A stretch of 64,000 nucleotides of DNA from Sternotherus odoratus (lineage: Eukaryota; Chordata; Testudines; Kinosternidae), in contig JAVMKO010000005.1 of NCBI GenBank assembly GCA_032164245.1, positions 47,632,193 through 47,696,192 on the forward strand, written 5' to 3'. The translations under genes were made by a program, and so were the position numbers. This document shows positions 11,803-21,566 of the stretch, piece by piece; position 1 is the first letter of the stretch; every line of letters starts with the position of its first letter. The notes under the pieces were generated by a model. That model had not been told where the DNA came from. It searched no databases and worked only from the letters and a program-made list of their open reading frames with translations.

Positions 11803-12094
11803 CTATTGAAAAAGGGTTTTGTGGCTGTTTCTGTTTCTGTTAGGTCTTTGACCCTTAAGTGAGATAAAAGTTTTAATGAAGCATCTTGGTTTGTTTTCAA
11901 GGAGCTGTATGTCTTTTAAATAAAACTTGTTTGTGAGAACCTAGCTTTTGTGTCTTTTGTGTAAGAGAGACCCATTTTACAGCAAAAAGCTGAAATGTAT
12001 GTTATGGGGAGGGTTGTAAAATCCTAAAAAAAAATGTGTTTACAATAATACAAACAGAGAATTTGATGCATTTGGTGTGGAATAATATTAAGTG

Positions 12095-12710
12095 GCCCAA
12101 GCAGACATGTGTCTTTTAAAATGCATGTGGTGCTGCTTTTGTCATGCCTGTGGGTTTTTTTTGGTAAAGTATATGTCTGCAAACTGTGATTTAAACTTTT
12201 GTGCATGGCATAGGTGTGTGTTTTTAAAATATTTGGTTTGGGTTTGTTTTTTTTTACTGTGCAAAAAAAAATGTAGCTGCATTCAAGGGTTTGGTTTACA
12301 GGTATGGCAGGACAATAGCATTAACTCATCCTGTTGAACTGAATGGGTTTAAACACCCCAACCCCCCTCACTGAATAGCCAGGGTGCTTGCAAGGGGGGT
12401 GAGCCCTGGAGCACACATGACTTTTAAAATGCCGGTGGTGCTGCTTTTGTCATGCCTGTGGGGGTTTTTTGTAAAGTATATGTCTGCAAACTGTGATGTA
12501 AACTTTTGTGCATGCCATAGGTGTGTGTTTTTAAAATATTTGGTTTGGGGTTTTTTTTTACTGTGCAAAAAAAATGTAGCTGCATTCAAGGGTTTGGTTT
12601 ACAGGTATGGCAGGACAAAGGTGTTAACTCATCCTGTTGAACTGAATGGGTTTAAACACCCAAACCCCCCTCACTGAATATCCAGGGTGCTTGCAAGGGG
12701 GGTGAGCTCT
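12095..12710 (+). repeat. Two tandem 0.31-kb repeats inside the provirus
   Basis: Units of about 312 bp (12,095-12,407 and 12,408-12,710) share an ACTTTTAAAATGC head, a CTGCAAACTGTGAT core, AACTTTTGTGCATG, ATTTGGTTTGGG, a poly-A tract and a CTCACTGAAT...GGGGTGAG tail. Frames through them are short and unrelated to known proteins. The 11.8-12.9 kb span appears non-coding or transcribed leader/intron. Confidence 0.85.
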
Positions 12711-12898
12711 GATTAATATGAAACAAAGCCCCAGAATTTGCAGATGCTATTGGACAGTTTAAATATAACCCAGGGTTTGGTGGAGCCTTATTGGACCGTT
12801 TAAAGGACCCAGGAGTTGGTTGAATGCTATGAGTTGCAGTGATCAAATTAACCTGCTACTTACTATGTTAAAGTCGTTAGAAACAAAGGGTTAGGATG

Positions 12899-12910
12899 GT
12901 ATAAAAACCT
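12899..12910 (+). promoter_or_regulatory. TATA box of the five-exon gene
   Basis: GGTATAAAAACC lies 44-55 bases upstream of the ATG at 12954. It is the strongest TATA match in the left arm and fits a start site near 12,930. Confidence 0.65.
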
Positions 12911-12953
12911 AGGTATTTTTGCAGCCTGTCCTTTTCAACAGAAGCTTTCTTGA

Positions 12954-14166
12954 ATGGCTGCTGGACTGCAAGAGGAGAAGGTATGTTCCCTGTTTTAACT
13001 TTGAAAATATATATTATATAATGCCACTTTTTGGCCATGCTGTTTTAGTAAAATAATGGTTCCTATCTTTATTGCAGTGTGATCTGTTTAGCATGGAACC
13101 AGTAACTTTAAGCTGCAATTCACCACCAGGCCAAGGTAATTTTAACTGTAGTTGTGCTTAATACTATTTTTTTAAAAAATGGGTTTGATGTATTTGGTGG
13201 GGAATACTAACTAACATTTGTGCTTATTCTTTAACCTCAAGGCCAAAGCACACATGATTATGAATAGAACAAGCATGTGCCTGCCACACTTTATCCCATA
13301 GTGAAAGGTAATTTTTTTTATTTTTTTTTTGCAAATGGCTTTTAAATGCATGGGGGTTTATTGAAAAGTATATGTCTGAAAACTGTGATTTAAACTTTTG
13401 TGCATGGTATAGGTGTGTGTTTTAAAAAATATTTGGTTTATTTTAAAGTAACAAGGGTTTTTTTTACTGTGCAAAAGGCCCAAGCACACATGTGTCTTTT
13501 AAAATGCATGTGGTGCTGCTTTTTGTCAGGCCTGTGGGGTTTATTGAAAAGTATGTTGTTGCAAATTGTGATTTAAACTTTTGTGCATGGCATAGGTGTG
13601 TGTTTTTTAAACTAACAGGGGTTTTTTACTGTGCAAAATGTGTTTTAAGAGCAGTTTGGTTTTTATTCTGCAATAATGAGATGTATTTTTACATGTGTTT
13701 TATAATAATGTTGTTTGCTCCACAGTACGGTCAAAACATGAGAGATCCTTAGACCAGAGGCAGAACAAGCTCAAAAGAAAAAGGAAAGAGACAGCTGAAA
13801 AGGAAAATTCACTAGCAAAGGAAAATTCACTAGCAACAGTGATTGCTGAATGGACAAAGACCCGTAAATATATTTTGCTTCTTGCTTTGGTTGTTCTAAG
13901 GTTTTGTATTTTAAGTAAATACATAGGGATGGGGTGTGAAAGATGGCAAAGTTCTTTTTTTTTTTTTTGTAAAATGTTTTTCCCCCCTCATAGGCAAGGG
14001 CAACTTTTCTGACAATGCTGTAGTCAGAGCTACAAGGACACCTCCTCCAGAACCGTCAAAGAACCAGGAATCTGCTTTGAGACCTTTAACAACGCAAAAC
14101 AGCACAAAACTGCAGATGAAGCATCCTATACATCAAACCCAAGGACAAAACAAAAGACTCTGGTAA
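12954..14166 (+). pseudogene. Five-exon proviral gene, unknown product
   Basis: Exons with GT-AG borders and consistent phase: 12954-12980 (ATG start), 13078-13135, 13242-13307, 13726-13863 and 13994-14166 (TAA). Exon 4 encodes a strongly basic segment (NKLKRKRKET) and a KENSLA tandem duplication; exon 5 is Pro/Ser/Gln-rich. One in-frame TAG in exon 3 (13265-13267) breaks the frame, which then continues cleanly over two more junctions. The final exon may once have run on into the ORF ending at 14791, because 14,172-14,240 repeats the sequence at 14,412-14,480. Basic, disordered content suggests a nuclear or DNA-binding product, but no family is recognised. Splicing is inferred from sequence only. 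Confidence 0.6.
13325..13650 (+). repeat. Two diverged partial copies of the 0.31-kb repeat
   Basis: About 13,325-13,440 and 13,478-13,650 repeat the first half of the units at 12.1-12.7 kb (GTATATGTCTG..AACTGTGATTTAAACTTTTGTGCATGG). Both lie in intron 3 of the five-exon gene. Confidence 0.8.
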
Positions 14167-14171
14167 AAAAA

Positions 14172-14540
14172 CAACCATGCAACCACAACTCCAGTTTCTC
14201 AGCGGCCACCACCACACCAAACCCTGAGGGAACTGTGTGAGTGGAAATACCCACATTCACAAACCCAGAGCACATGCTCTAGGGGTTCGGAATGTGCACA
14301 AACCCAGAGCACACACTCTAGGGGTTTGGAATGTGCGCAAACCCGGAGCATGTGCTCTAGGGTCCGCGTATAAAAAACCAAGGACTAAAAGCGTCTGTGA
14401 TACCGAGGTGTTGCAACCACGCAACCAGAACTCCAGTTCCTCAGTGGCCACCACCACACCAAGCCCTGAGGAAACTGTGAGTGAAAATGCCCACATTCAC
14501 ATACCCGGAGCATGCGGGGTTGTGAATAAAAAACCAAGGA
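14172..14540 (+). repeat. Internal duplication in the repeat-rich ORF region
   Basis: A segment of about 120 bp at 14,172 recurs at 14,412 (CTCCAGTT..CTCAG.GGCCACCACCACACCAA). Between them a unit of about 47 bp (CACAAACCCAGAGCACA...CTCTAGGGGTT) occurs three times. Confidence 0.8.
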
Positions 14541-14791
14541 CTGACAAACCATTCTCCCAAACCCATAAGCTCGTCACAGTTCCCCCATATTCTAGTGTTG
14601 GGGAAGAGTTTGCTGCTTCGTTCAGAAAACTGATGAATGCTGTATCCTCAGGGAGTCGGAAAGAACGGGTTTTTAGAAAGATTTGGGAAAAATATGAGGA
14701 TTTTAGAAAGATTTGGGAAAAATATGATGCTTTGTTCAGAACGGTGCTGAAAGACAGGGGGGCTGGAAAGGGTGGCTCTAAACAGGCATGA
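14237..14791 (+). CDS. Repeat-rich proviral ORF, unknown product
   Basis: An open frame of 184 codons without an ATG at its head (first codon GTG), ending in TGA at 14789-14791. The N-terminal third is built from a degenerate HKPRAH.LGV.NV repeat, the middle is Ser/Thr/Pro-rich, and the C-terminal part has a tandem FRKIWEKY pair in a charged helical segment, then a Gly/Lys-rich end. It is probably the last-exon continuation of the five-exon gene displaced by small indels, because both share the duplicated segment. No family recognised; product and start are uncertain. Confidence 0.45.
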   Translation: MSGNTHIHKPRAHALGVRNVHKPRAHTLGVWNVRKPGACALGSAYKKPRTKSVCDTEVLQPRNQNSSSSVATTTPSPEETVSENAHIHIPGACGVVNKKPRTDKPFSQTHKLVTVPPYSSVGEEFAASFRKLMNAVSSGSRKERVFRKIWEKYEDFRKIWEKYDALFRTVLKDRGAGKGGSKQA

Positions 14792-14950
14792 CTAGTCGTG
14801 GAAAGGGGCCTGGGTAAAAGGGGCACCCTTCAGGGTACACGTCAGCTCATGTGTAAACAAAAGGGGGGACGGCGCTTGGGGGATAAACAGATGGCTGCCA
14901 AAAAGTTTCAGGCCAGGGTTGTTGTAAAAATTTAAAAAAGGGCTAAAGAG
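14788..14950 (+). pseudogene. Small Lys/Arg-rich ORF remnant
   Basis: An ATG at 14788 overlaps the preceding TGA (ATGA). The frame breaks after about 9 codons, but the frame one base over carries a very basic stretch (QLMCKQKGGRRLGDKQMAAK) until TAA at 14933-14935, just before the polymerase frame. A basic protein before the polymerase could be a core or DNA-binding protein. Alternatively it is an old N-terminal extension of the polymerase, since it shares that frame. Confidence 0.35.
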
Positions 14951-16105
14951 GTAATGAGGAAAAAAACAAAACAAAAAGAGATGCCCCCTACTGAAGGCTC
15001 TCAAACTGGCTTGTCTGAAAATGGGGAGGCGGAATCAGACTCTGGTTTAGCAAATTCCCCAGAGGGCTCTCTAGACGGGTCCCGTTCTACTCCCAAGGAC
15101 CCTCATGGAGGCACCTCCGAGTCTGCCTCTCAAATAGCCTCTGATGTAGAAGATGCCGCTAATGGCCCCGTAGAGGAATCCCCAAGTAACCCTGAAAATG
15201 CAGAGGTGTATATGGAAAGATTGAGAAGTTGGCAACGTGAATTAGCTAGATTTGGGGGGACGGTGTATTGTGAGGAATTTCGTTTTGTCAATCTCGAGCA
15301 AATAAATTCAGCTCAGCAGGTTGTTGAAGCCATACACAGGGGAATACAGGTAGTGGTTGATGACGTTAATGGTAGGGTAGGCCCTGATGATTATGTTCAG
15401 TTACGTTTAGAGAGCCGTAATTTAGCTAACCCTTTGTTTTCGGTCAGAAGAACTAGGGATGAGTTGTCAGCTGAGGATTTCTTAAATCAGATCTCAAAAC
15501 TGCTACAGAGCAATAGAGAGTTGCATGTCGATGGGACATTGCGCCTTGTTGTGACTGTTGTAAGAAACAGGGGTGGAGGAGCTCGTAGAGTTTTAAATTC
15601 AATCCTTAGTAGTCAAATTATTCAGAGAAAGAGACAATGTTTAGTAGACCTGACGTACACCGGTACCAATTTGTGTTTTGCGGGTGGGCTCTTGGCCATC
15701 ATGTCCGACCGTAAACCTACGGATGCGGAATTGTTAGCAGAGGCAAGAAAGTTGCATGAGACACTGGGGTGGGCAGATCAAAAAAAGATTATGCTCAGTG
15801 ACGTAGCAAAGTTTGAACAACATTTAGGAGTTAACATACAGGTGGTGCTGTATAAGGCGAAAGGTGGCTGGGGCTTTTTTAAAACGGGGGGCCCTGTGTC
15901 CCCAAGACTTATTTTATCCTGTTGCATGATGAGCATTACTATGGGGTTCTGGATGTAAAAAAGTTGTTCAGAGCGAAAAATTATTGTGAGTTTTGCCACA
16001 CGGTGTACAGCCACGACCACTCTTGCAGGTATTATTGCCGCCTCTGCTTGAGCTTAACATGCTCAGACAGCGTGGGCGTGCAGCTGAGGTGTCCTAGCTG
16101 TAGAC

Positions 16106-16518
16106 CAGGGGTCTCAAACTCAAATGACCACGAGGGCCGCATGAGGACTAGTGCACTGGCCCGAGGGCCGCACCACTGACACACGCACACACCCTCGCTG
16201 CCCCAGCTCCGCCCCCACTCCACCCCTTCCATGAGGTCCCACCCCTGCCCCACCTCCTCCTCTGAGCACGCAGCTCCCCATTCCCTCCTGGAAAGCACTA
16301 GGCACCACCAACAGCTGTTTGGCAAACAAAGCAAGAGCAATATAGGAAGTCCAGAGCTAGAAACACGCGTGGCCCAGCCAGGCAGCAGAGAAGCCTCCAC
16401 TTCTGGCCCCTCCCTCCCGCAAACTGCTGGGGGGGGGGGAAACAGGAAGCCTGGCGGGCCGCAGGGAAGGGTTTCGCGGGCCACATGCGGCCCCCGGGCC
16501 GCATGTTTGAGACCCCTG
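16106..16518 (+). mobile_element. hAT-type MITE in the polymerase gene
   Basis: 413 bp with 14-bp terminal inverted repeats (CAGGGGTCTCAAAC / GTTTGAGACCCCTG) and an exact 8-bp duplication CTGTAGAC (16098-16105 and 16519-16526), the hAT signature. GC-rich and without transposase. A relative in the opposite orientation lies in the hexon gene at 24,281-24,703. Confidence 0.95.
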
Positions 16519-16899
16519 CTGTAGACTATATTGTCGGTCCAAAGCGTGTTTAGACAGACATACCGACTGCGCATCAAAAAATCAAGTTGAATGCCTGTCT
16601 AAAACTTTGTGTGATAAGTGTCAGTCTTACGTGAACAAGCAGCATAGGTGTAAAGGGAGGCGGTGTAAACAGTGTCAGGGTTTGATCATTGGTGGTATAG
16701 ACAGTCACCTCTGTTTTATGGCCAGCCTTAGAAAGCCCGAATCCTCAGAAAAGTATATTTTTTATGATTTTGAATGCACGCAGGAGACTGGTTTGCACAT
16801 TCCCAATTACATTTTTGCTATGGTCCTAAAGCCAGAAGAAGAATCCTGGGAATTTAAGGGCGATGAGTGTCTTTCTCTGTTTCTTAAAACCTTTATTAG

Positions 16900-18125
16900 T
16901 GTAACCCTTCTGCCCATCAGAGTTGGCAGCAACAAGGGCTGGGTTCAGTATCCAGGGGTTCTATTCTAAGGACACAATACAAAACCGGCTCGAGCCCCCA
17001 CCCAGTGACCTGGGACAACAATATGACAGAGAGAACCATATGACAGAGAGAAACACTGTGGCATATTATTGGGTAAATACCACAAACAAAAGTCACAAAC
17101 CAAACCATGAACCAGAATCCCCCCCCCCCACACACACACACAAGCAAATGGGCAGTGTCCTTTCCCTTGGGTTCTTGAGTCCCACAAGCCCCAAAGTCCA
17201 ACAGCCCCAGCAGAGTTCAAAAGTTCATAGCAGAGTTGTACCTCCCCATCAGGGTGGAGGGGGGGCAGGTTCTGGGGCACCTTACATGGTCAGAGGCCGA
17301 CTGCCCTGCCTCTCCAGTCGTGCTGCAGTCCTCACCCTGGGCCGTTGGTCAGAGGCAGACTACCCCGCCTCTCCATTCGTGCTGCTCGCTCCGCTAGCTG
17401 CCCTGGTAGCCGACACAGGAACTGCTCTGTCAGCAGCTCGACTCTGCTCTGCCAGCTGTCTCAGGCACTGCTCCACTAGCCGACACAGGAACTGGTCCGC
17501 CAGCTGTCTCAGGCACTGGTCCACTAGCCGACACAGGAACTGCTCTGCTTAGGGCCCCCCACTTAAGATAAAGCTCAGTGATTTTTCAGCTCTTAAGTGA
17601 TTTCAGCTCATAGTGGGGGGGGTGGGGGGGAGCCTTAGTGCAGAGGCACCACCAGACCCAAAGCAACTTCAGCTCAGTGAGCTGAAGTTAGACTCCTAAT
17701 GGAAGCAAAAAGTCAGCTCTAACATTCCACAGGGGAGAGAGGCCAGGTGCAATAGGCCTGTGAGGCCCTCACCACAAGACATAGAAACCTGTCCATAGCC
17801 TCTCTCTCAATTCAGTGGGTTTTGGAACCCCTGTCCCTTGTCTAGTGAGCGCTACCCAGCTGAGGGCGAGTCCCTCCAGCATGCCAAAGGCCAAATATAT
17901 GTCCCAACCCCTCATTCACATAAACAGGTTAATCAACACCTTATCATTCTTGCCACAATACTACAGAAACTGGGGGTCCCACAGTAGCCAAAGTGACCCT
18001 CTGGGCTATTAGAATGCAGGCTAGGTGCGGTGGGTGTGTCTAAGCAAATAAGGTGTTATTTTCCAAAAGTCACTGCAATTCCTGCAACTCACCACCGGAT
18101 GTCACCCATCCCGACACTGCTTACA
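16900..18125 (-). mobile_element. Ty3/gypsy-type solo LTR in the polymerase gene
   Basis: 1,226 bp; plus-strand ends TGTAACCC...GCTTACA, so TG...CA in either reading. It is flanked by a 4-bp duplication, TTAG on the left and TCAG on the right (one substitution). It belongs to the same family as the LTR at 31,543-33,254, whose adjoining polypurine tract and reverse transcriptase set the orientation as minus. Contains CA-rich and short tandem repeats (a CACTAGCCGACACAGGAACT unit at 17.4-17.55 kb). Frames within it are not genes. Confidence 0.85.
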
Positions 18126-20519
18126 TCAGCAAAGAGTTTCGAGACTACACCTTCTTAGCGCACAATTCTAAAGGTTACGATGCGTACTTCATCGTTAGAC
18201 AGTTACTGAAGGAAAAGATGGGCCTAGAACTGATCACCCAGGGTAGAAATTAATGTGTGTGGAAGTTAAGGCCCTGGGCATTCGTTTTATAGACTCTTTA
18301 AACTTCTTGCCCATGAAGCTTAGCAAGCTGCCGCAGGCGATGGGGTTTGAAGGGTGCAAAGGGTATTTTCCACATTTTTTTAACACTTTAGAAAATCAAA
18401 ATTACGTGGGGCCTATGCCCGGTGTGGAGCACTATGGTGTAGAAAGCATGATGCCCAGGGAAAAAGCAGAGTTTCTCGACTGGTATCGGAACCACTGTTC
18501 TGAGGCGTTTGACTTGCAGAAAGAGCTAGCGTATTACTGTCAGCAGGATGTCAAAATTTTGAGACAGGCTTGTATCCTATACAGAAAAGAGATTATGAAA
18601 ATGACGGAGAAGGGAGACATAGTAGAGAAAGAACCTGGTAAATTCACTGAGATAAAACTGTGTATAGATCCATTCCGGTACATAACACTGGCATCTGTCT
18701 GCATGGCTATGTACAGGTTTATGTTTTTGGAGCCTAACACGGTAGCTCTTCTCCCTCCAGACAACTATCACAGGCAGAAAAAGAGATATTCAACCCCCTC
18801 TATTCAGTGGCTGTTGTATATTTCTCACAAAGAAAATATACAAATACGGCATGCTTTACAGGGTGGGGAACTACAGGTAGGCCCCTACTTTTTAGACGGT
18901 TATGCCGAGGTTGATGGGGTACACACAGCCTTTGAGTTTAACGGATGTTTTTTCCATGGCTGTCTCACCTGTTATTGTGAAAAAACACAAAATCCTATGA
19001 CGGGGACATCTTTTGGGTTTCTTTATTACAAGACGCAGCTCAAGACCGACTATCTAAAACGACTTGGTTTTGTAGTGAGGACTCTTTTGGGAGCACGATT
19101 GGGCAGTGATGAAAAAAACAGACAGGGAGCTTGCAGGCTTTTTAAACAGAGCCCAGTTACCCCAACCTCTCGTGCCTAGGGATGCTCTTTTTGGGGGAAG
19201 GACAAACACTATCCGCCTATATTACAAGCCTAACCCTGGGGAAGAAATCCATTATTATGATTTTACCAGCCTGTACCCTTTCGTAAACAAAACCAAAGAA
19301 TACCCTATCGCACACCCCAATATAGTTTATGACAAATTTGGACCCCTTGCAAATTATTTTGTAATTGCAAAAGTTAAAATCTACCCCCCGCGAGGCCTTT
19401 TTTTCCCATTGTTACCGGTCAGAGTGGGTGGCAAGCTTATGTTCCCGCTATGCCAAACCTGTGCGGAAACCGAGCAGCGGGATCCCTGCACCCATACTAA
19501 TGAGGAGAGGGCCATCCTGGGGACTTGGTGCACGGTGGAATTGAATGCTGCCATAGCGAAGGGGTACACGGTGGCTAAAATCTATGAAATCTGGCATTTT
19601 AATGAAAAGTCTGATAAACTCTTTTCAGAGTACATAAAATTACACCTCCGTCAGAAACAAGAGGCTTCAGGGTATCCCAGCTGGTGCACAAATGAAGATA
19701 AACAAAATAAGTACGTTAGTGATTTCTACCAGAAAGAAGGCGTACATTTACGCCCACACGAGATCAGATCAAACCCTGCTAAACGCCAAATCGCTAAACT
19801 GTTTTTAAATTCTCTGTGGGGTAAATTCGGCCAAAGAACCAACCTACCCAACACCAGCATTGTGAGAGACCCTGACGAACTCTTGCAGTACCTGTTTTCC
19901 CCCAATTATGAGGTTTCATCCTGCGAGTTTATCGATGATGAAACAGCGTGTGTGTCTTGGAAGCACGCAAAAGAACGGTAATGTGTCTCTGGCACTACCG
20001 ATGTTTTCATAGCCTGTTTCACCACTGCTTACGCCCGCTTAGAACTATACAGCCTCCTAGATGGTTTGCAGGAGCGGTGCCTGTACCACGACACTGACTC
20101 GGTGATATTTGTGAAAAGGGTGGGTGACTGGAATCCCCCTCTGGGGGATTATTTAGGGGACCTCACGAACGAAATCCCGCCAGATGAACACATCACTGAG
20201 TTTGTGTCAGCAGGCCTGAAAACCTATGGGTATCAGCTGTCGGGAGGAAAGGCTTGTATGAAAGTCAAAGGTATTACTCTAAATGTAGCAAACTGTGAAA
20301 AGACCAACTTTGACAGTTTGAAAGATCTAGTCCTGGACTATTGCACGGATCTGCAAGAAAACACCTCAAAAAAGATAGAGGTGCAGCAGCCCTCTATCAT
20401 AAGAAACAAAAACTATTGGCAAATAGAGACAAAAACCCTTAAAAAAACACAAAAAGTTGTTTATAACAAGGGGGTCCTAGGAGAAGGGTTTAAAACCCTG
20501 CCCTACGGCTTTTGAAAAA

Positions 20520-21191
20520 ATGGATACAAGATGGAAACACCCCTTTCCCACAATTCTCGCGGGGCCTAGCAACTGTGGGAAAAGTTACTTTATAAAAAAT
20601 GTATTAGATAATGCCAAACACACACTGTCTGTTATGTCTGAGAATATTGTGTCGTGTTACAGTTGTTGGCAACCTTTGTATAAAGAACTTCTTTGTAAAT
20701 ATCCCTTTATCAATTTTGTGGAGGGGCTGCCTGATGCTTTTGACGATGACAGTTTGTTTCCTACCAATAAAGTAAATATGATTATCATAGACGATCTGAT
20801 GAACTCTGCTTGTGAAAGCGATGAAATCGAGAAAGCCTTTACCAAGTACGTGCACCACAGAAACCTGAGCATTATGTATATAGTTCAGAACGTATTTTGT
20901 CAGGGAAAAAAGAGTCGCACGATTAACCTAAACACAAAGTACATGGTTCTGTTCAAAAACCCCAGGGATAAATTACAGATAGCTATGCTCGCTCGGCAGA
21001 TGTACCCTGGCAAAGCTCAATTCTTTCTAGAAGCTTTTGAGGATGCTACAAAAAGACCTTATGGCTACCTGGTGGTGGATTTAAATGCTTCCACACCAGA
21101 AGCGTATAGACTAAGAACGGGCCTTTTCCCTCCAGACTGGCCGGTGGTTTATACTTTGAAAAGAACAACAGCCGGGTATAAGAGGAGATGA
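20520..21191 (+). CDS. DNA-packaging ATPase (FtsK/HerA superfamily)
   Basis: Intact 223-residue ATPase that would drive genome packaging into the capsid, equivalent to the adintovirus/Maverick ATPase. Walker A is GPSNCGKS (residues 15-22), Walker B is MIIIDD (about 87-92), and the LFKNPRDK..IAMLARQMYPG segment after it is typical of the Maverick family. Length is normal. The ATG is 4 bases after the polymerase stop, suggesting a shared transcript. No stop or frameshift, in contrast to the neighbouring polymerase. Confidence 0.9.
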   Translation: MDTRWKHPFPTILAGPSNCGKSYFIKNVLDNAKHTLSVMSENIVSCYSCWQPLYKELLCKYPFINFVEGLPDAFDDDSLFPTNKVNMIIIDDLMNSACESDEIEKAFTKYVHHRNLSIMYIVQNVFCQGKKSRTINLNTKYMVLFKNPRDKLQIAMLARQMYPGKAQFFLEAFEDATKRPYGYLVVDLNASTPEAYRLRTGLFPPDWPVVYTLKRTTAGYKRR

Positions 21192-21238
21192 ATTATCGGC
21201 AGGCCCCTCTTTAACAGCCAGGGCTCCTGACCAAAAAC

Positions 21239-21490
21239 ATGTCTCGCTGCGTTAAAAGAAACCTGGTCCTTTTAAAATTACTTAGCAATTCGTCCCCGCA
21301 GCAAAGGAAGGCTATACTGTGTTCGGCCTCTGACGATCTAGTAGCGGCCATCTCAGAAATAGCACTCAGCACCTTAAAAGGAAACATACCTTTGACACAG
21401 AATCAAGTACGTGTGCTAAAAAAGAGACGCACGCTTATTAAAACTCTGTGTAATAAAAGGATTTCACTTAAAAAAAGAAGCATCTGGTGA
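21239..21490 (+). CDS. Small basic conserved Maverick protein
   Basis: Intact 83-residue ORF with ATG and TGA. It opens with a basic head and a helical LVLLKLLSNSSPQQRKAIL segment, then a middle helix, then a Lys/Arg-rich end (LKKRRTLIKTL...SLKKR). Small ORFs of this type are widespread beside Maverick/adintovirus late genes in animals. Function is not established; a basic core or scaffold role is a guess. It sits between ATPase and the 225-residue protein in one direction with short gaps. Confidence 0.7.
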   Translation: MSRCVKRNLVLLKLLSNSSPQQRKAILCSASDDLVAAISEIALSTLKGNIPLTQNQVRVLKKRRTLIKTLCNKRISLKKRSIW

Positions 21491-21566
21491 AGCAGTCTGG
21501 GGGGTTTATCGGCCCTCTGTTAAGTTTTGCTATCCCTCTAATAACGGGGCTTTTGACTAATCGATA

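Larger units (their letters stand above)
14954..20515 (+). pseudogene. polB: Protein-primed type DNA polymerase B, disrupted
   Basis: Replicative polymerase of the provirus; about 1,300 codons remain in four blocks. About 330 residues of acidic, Ser-rich then globular N-terminal sequence lead into Cys/His clusters (15.97-16.10 and 16.60-16.70 kb). Exonuclease motifs follow: FYDFECT near 16,765, HNSKGYD near 18,165 and YYCQQDV near 18,535. A FEFNGCFFHGC block (near 18,935) is the nuclease-like insert common in Maverick polymerases. Polymerase motifs are DFTSLYP (19,260), KLFLNSLWGKFG (19,800) and YHDTDS (20,085). Lesions: frameshift in a G run near 15,890, hAT MITE (16,106-16,518), gypsy solo LTR (16,900-18,125), frameshifts near 18,245 and 19,083, and TAA at 19,979-19,981. 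Removing each insertion with one target copy restores the same frame. The stop at 20,513 is 4 bases before the ATPase ATG. Confidence 0.93.

Noticed and set aside
14237..14791. Direct repeats at 14.2-14.5 kb as a CRISPR array
   Set aside because: Units are coding, unequal and without uniform spacers, in vertebrate DNA.
16923..17552. 209-codon frame inside the polymerase interval
   Set aside because: It lies wholly within the gypsy solo LTR and reflects low-complexity repeats.
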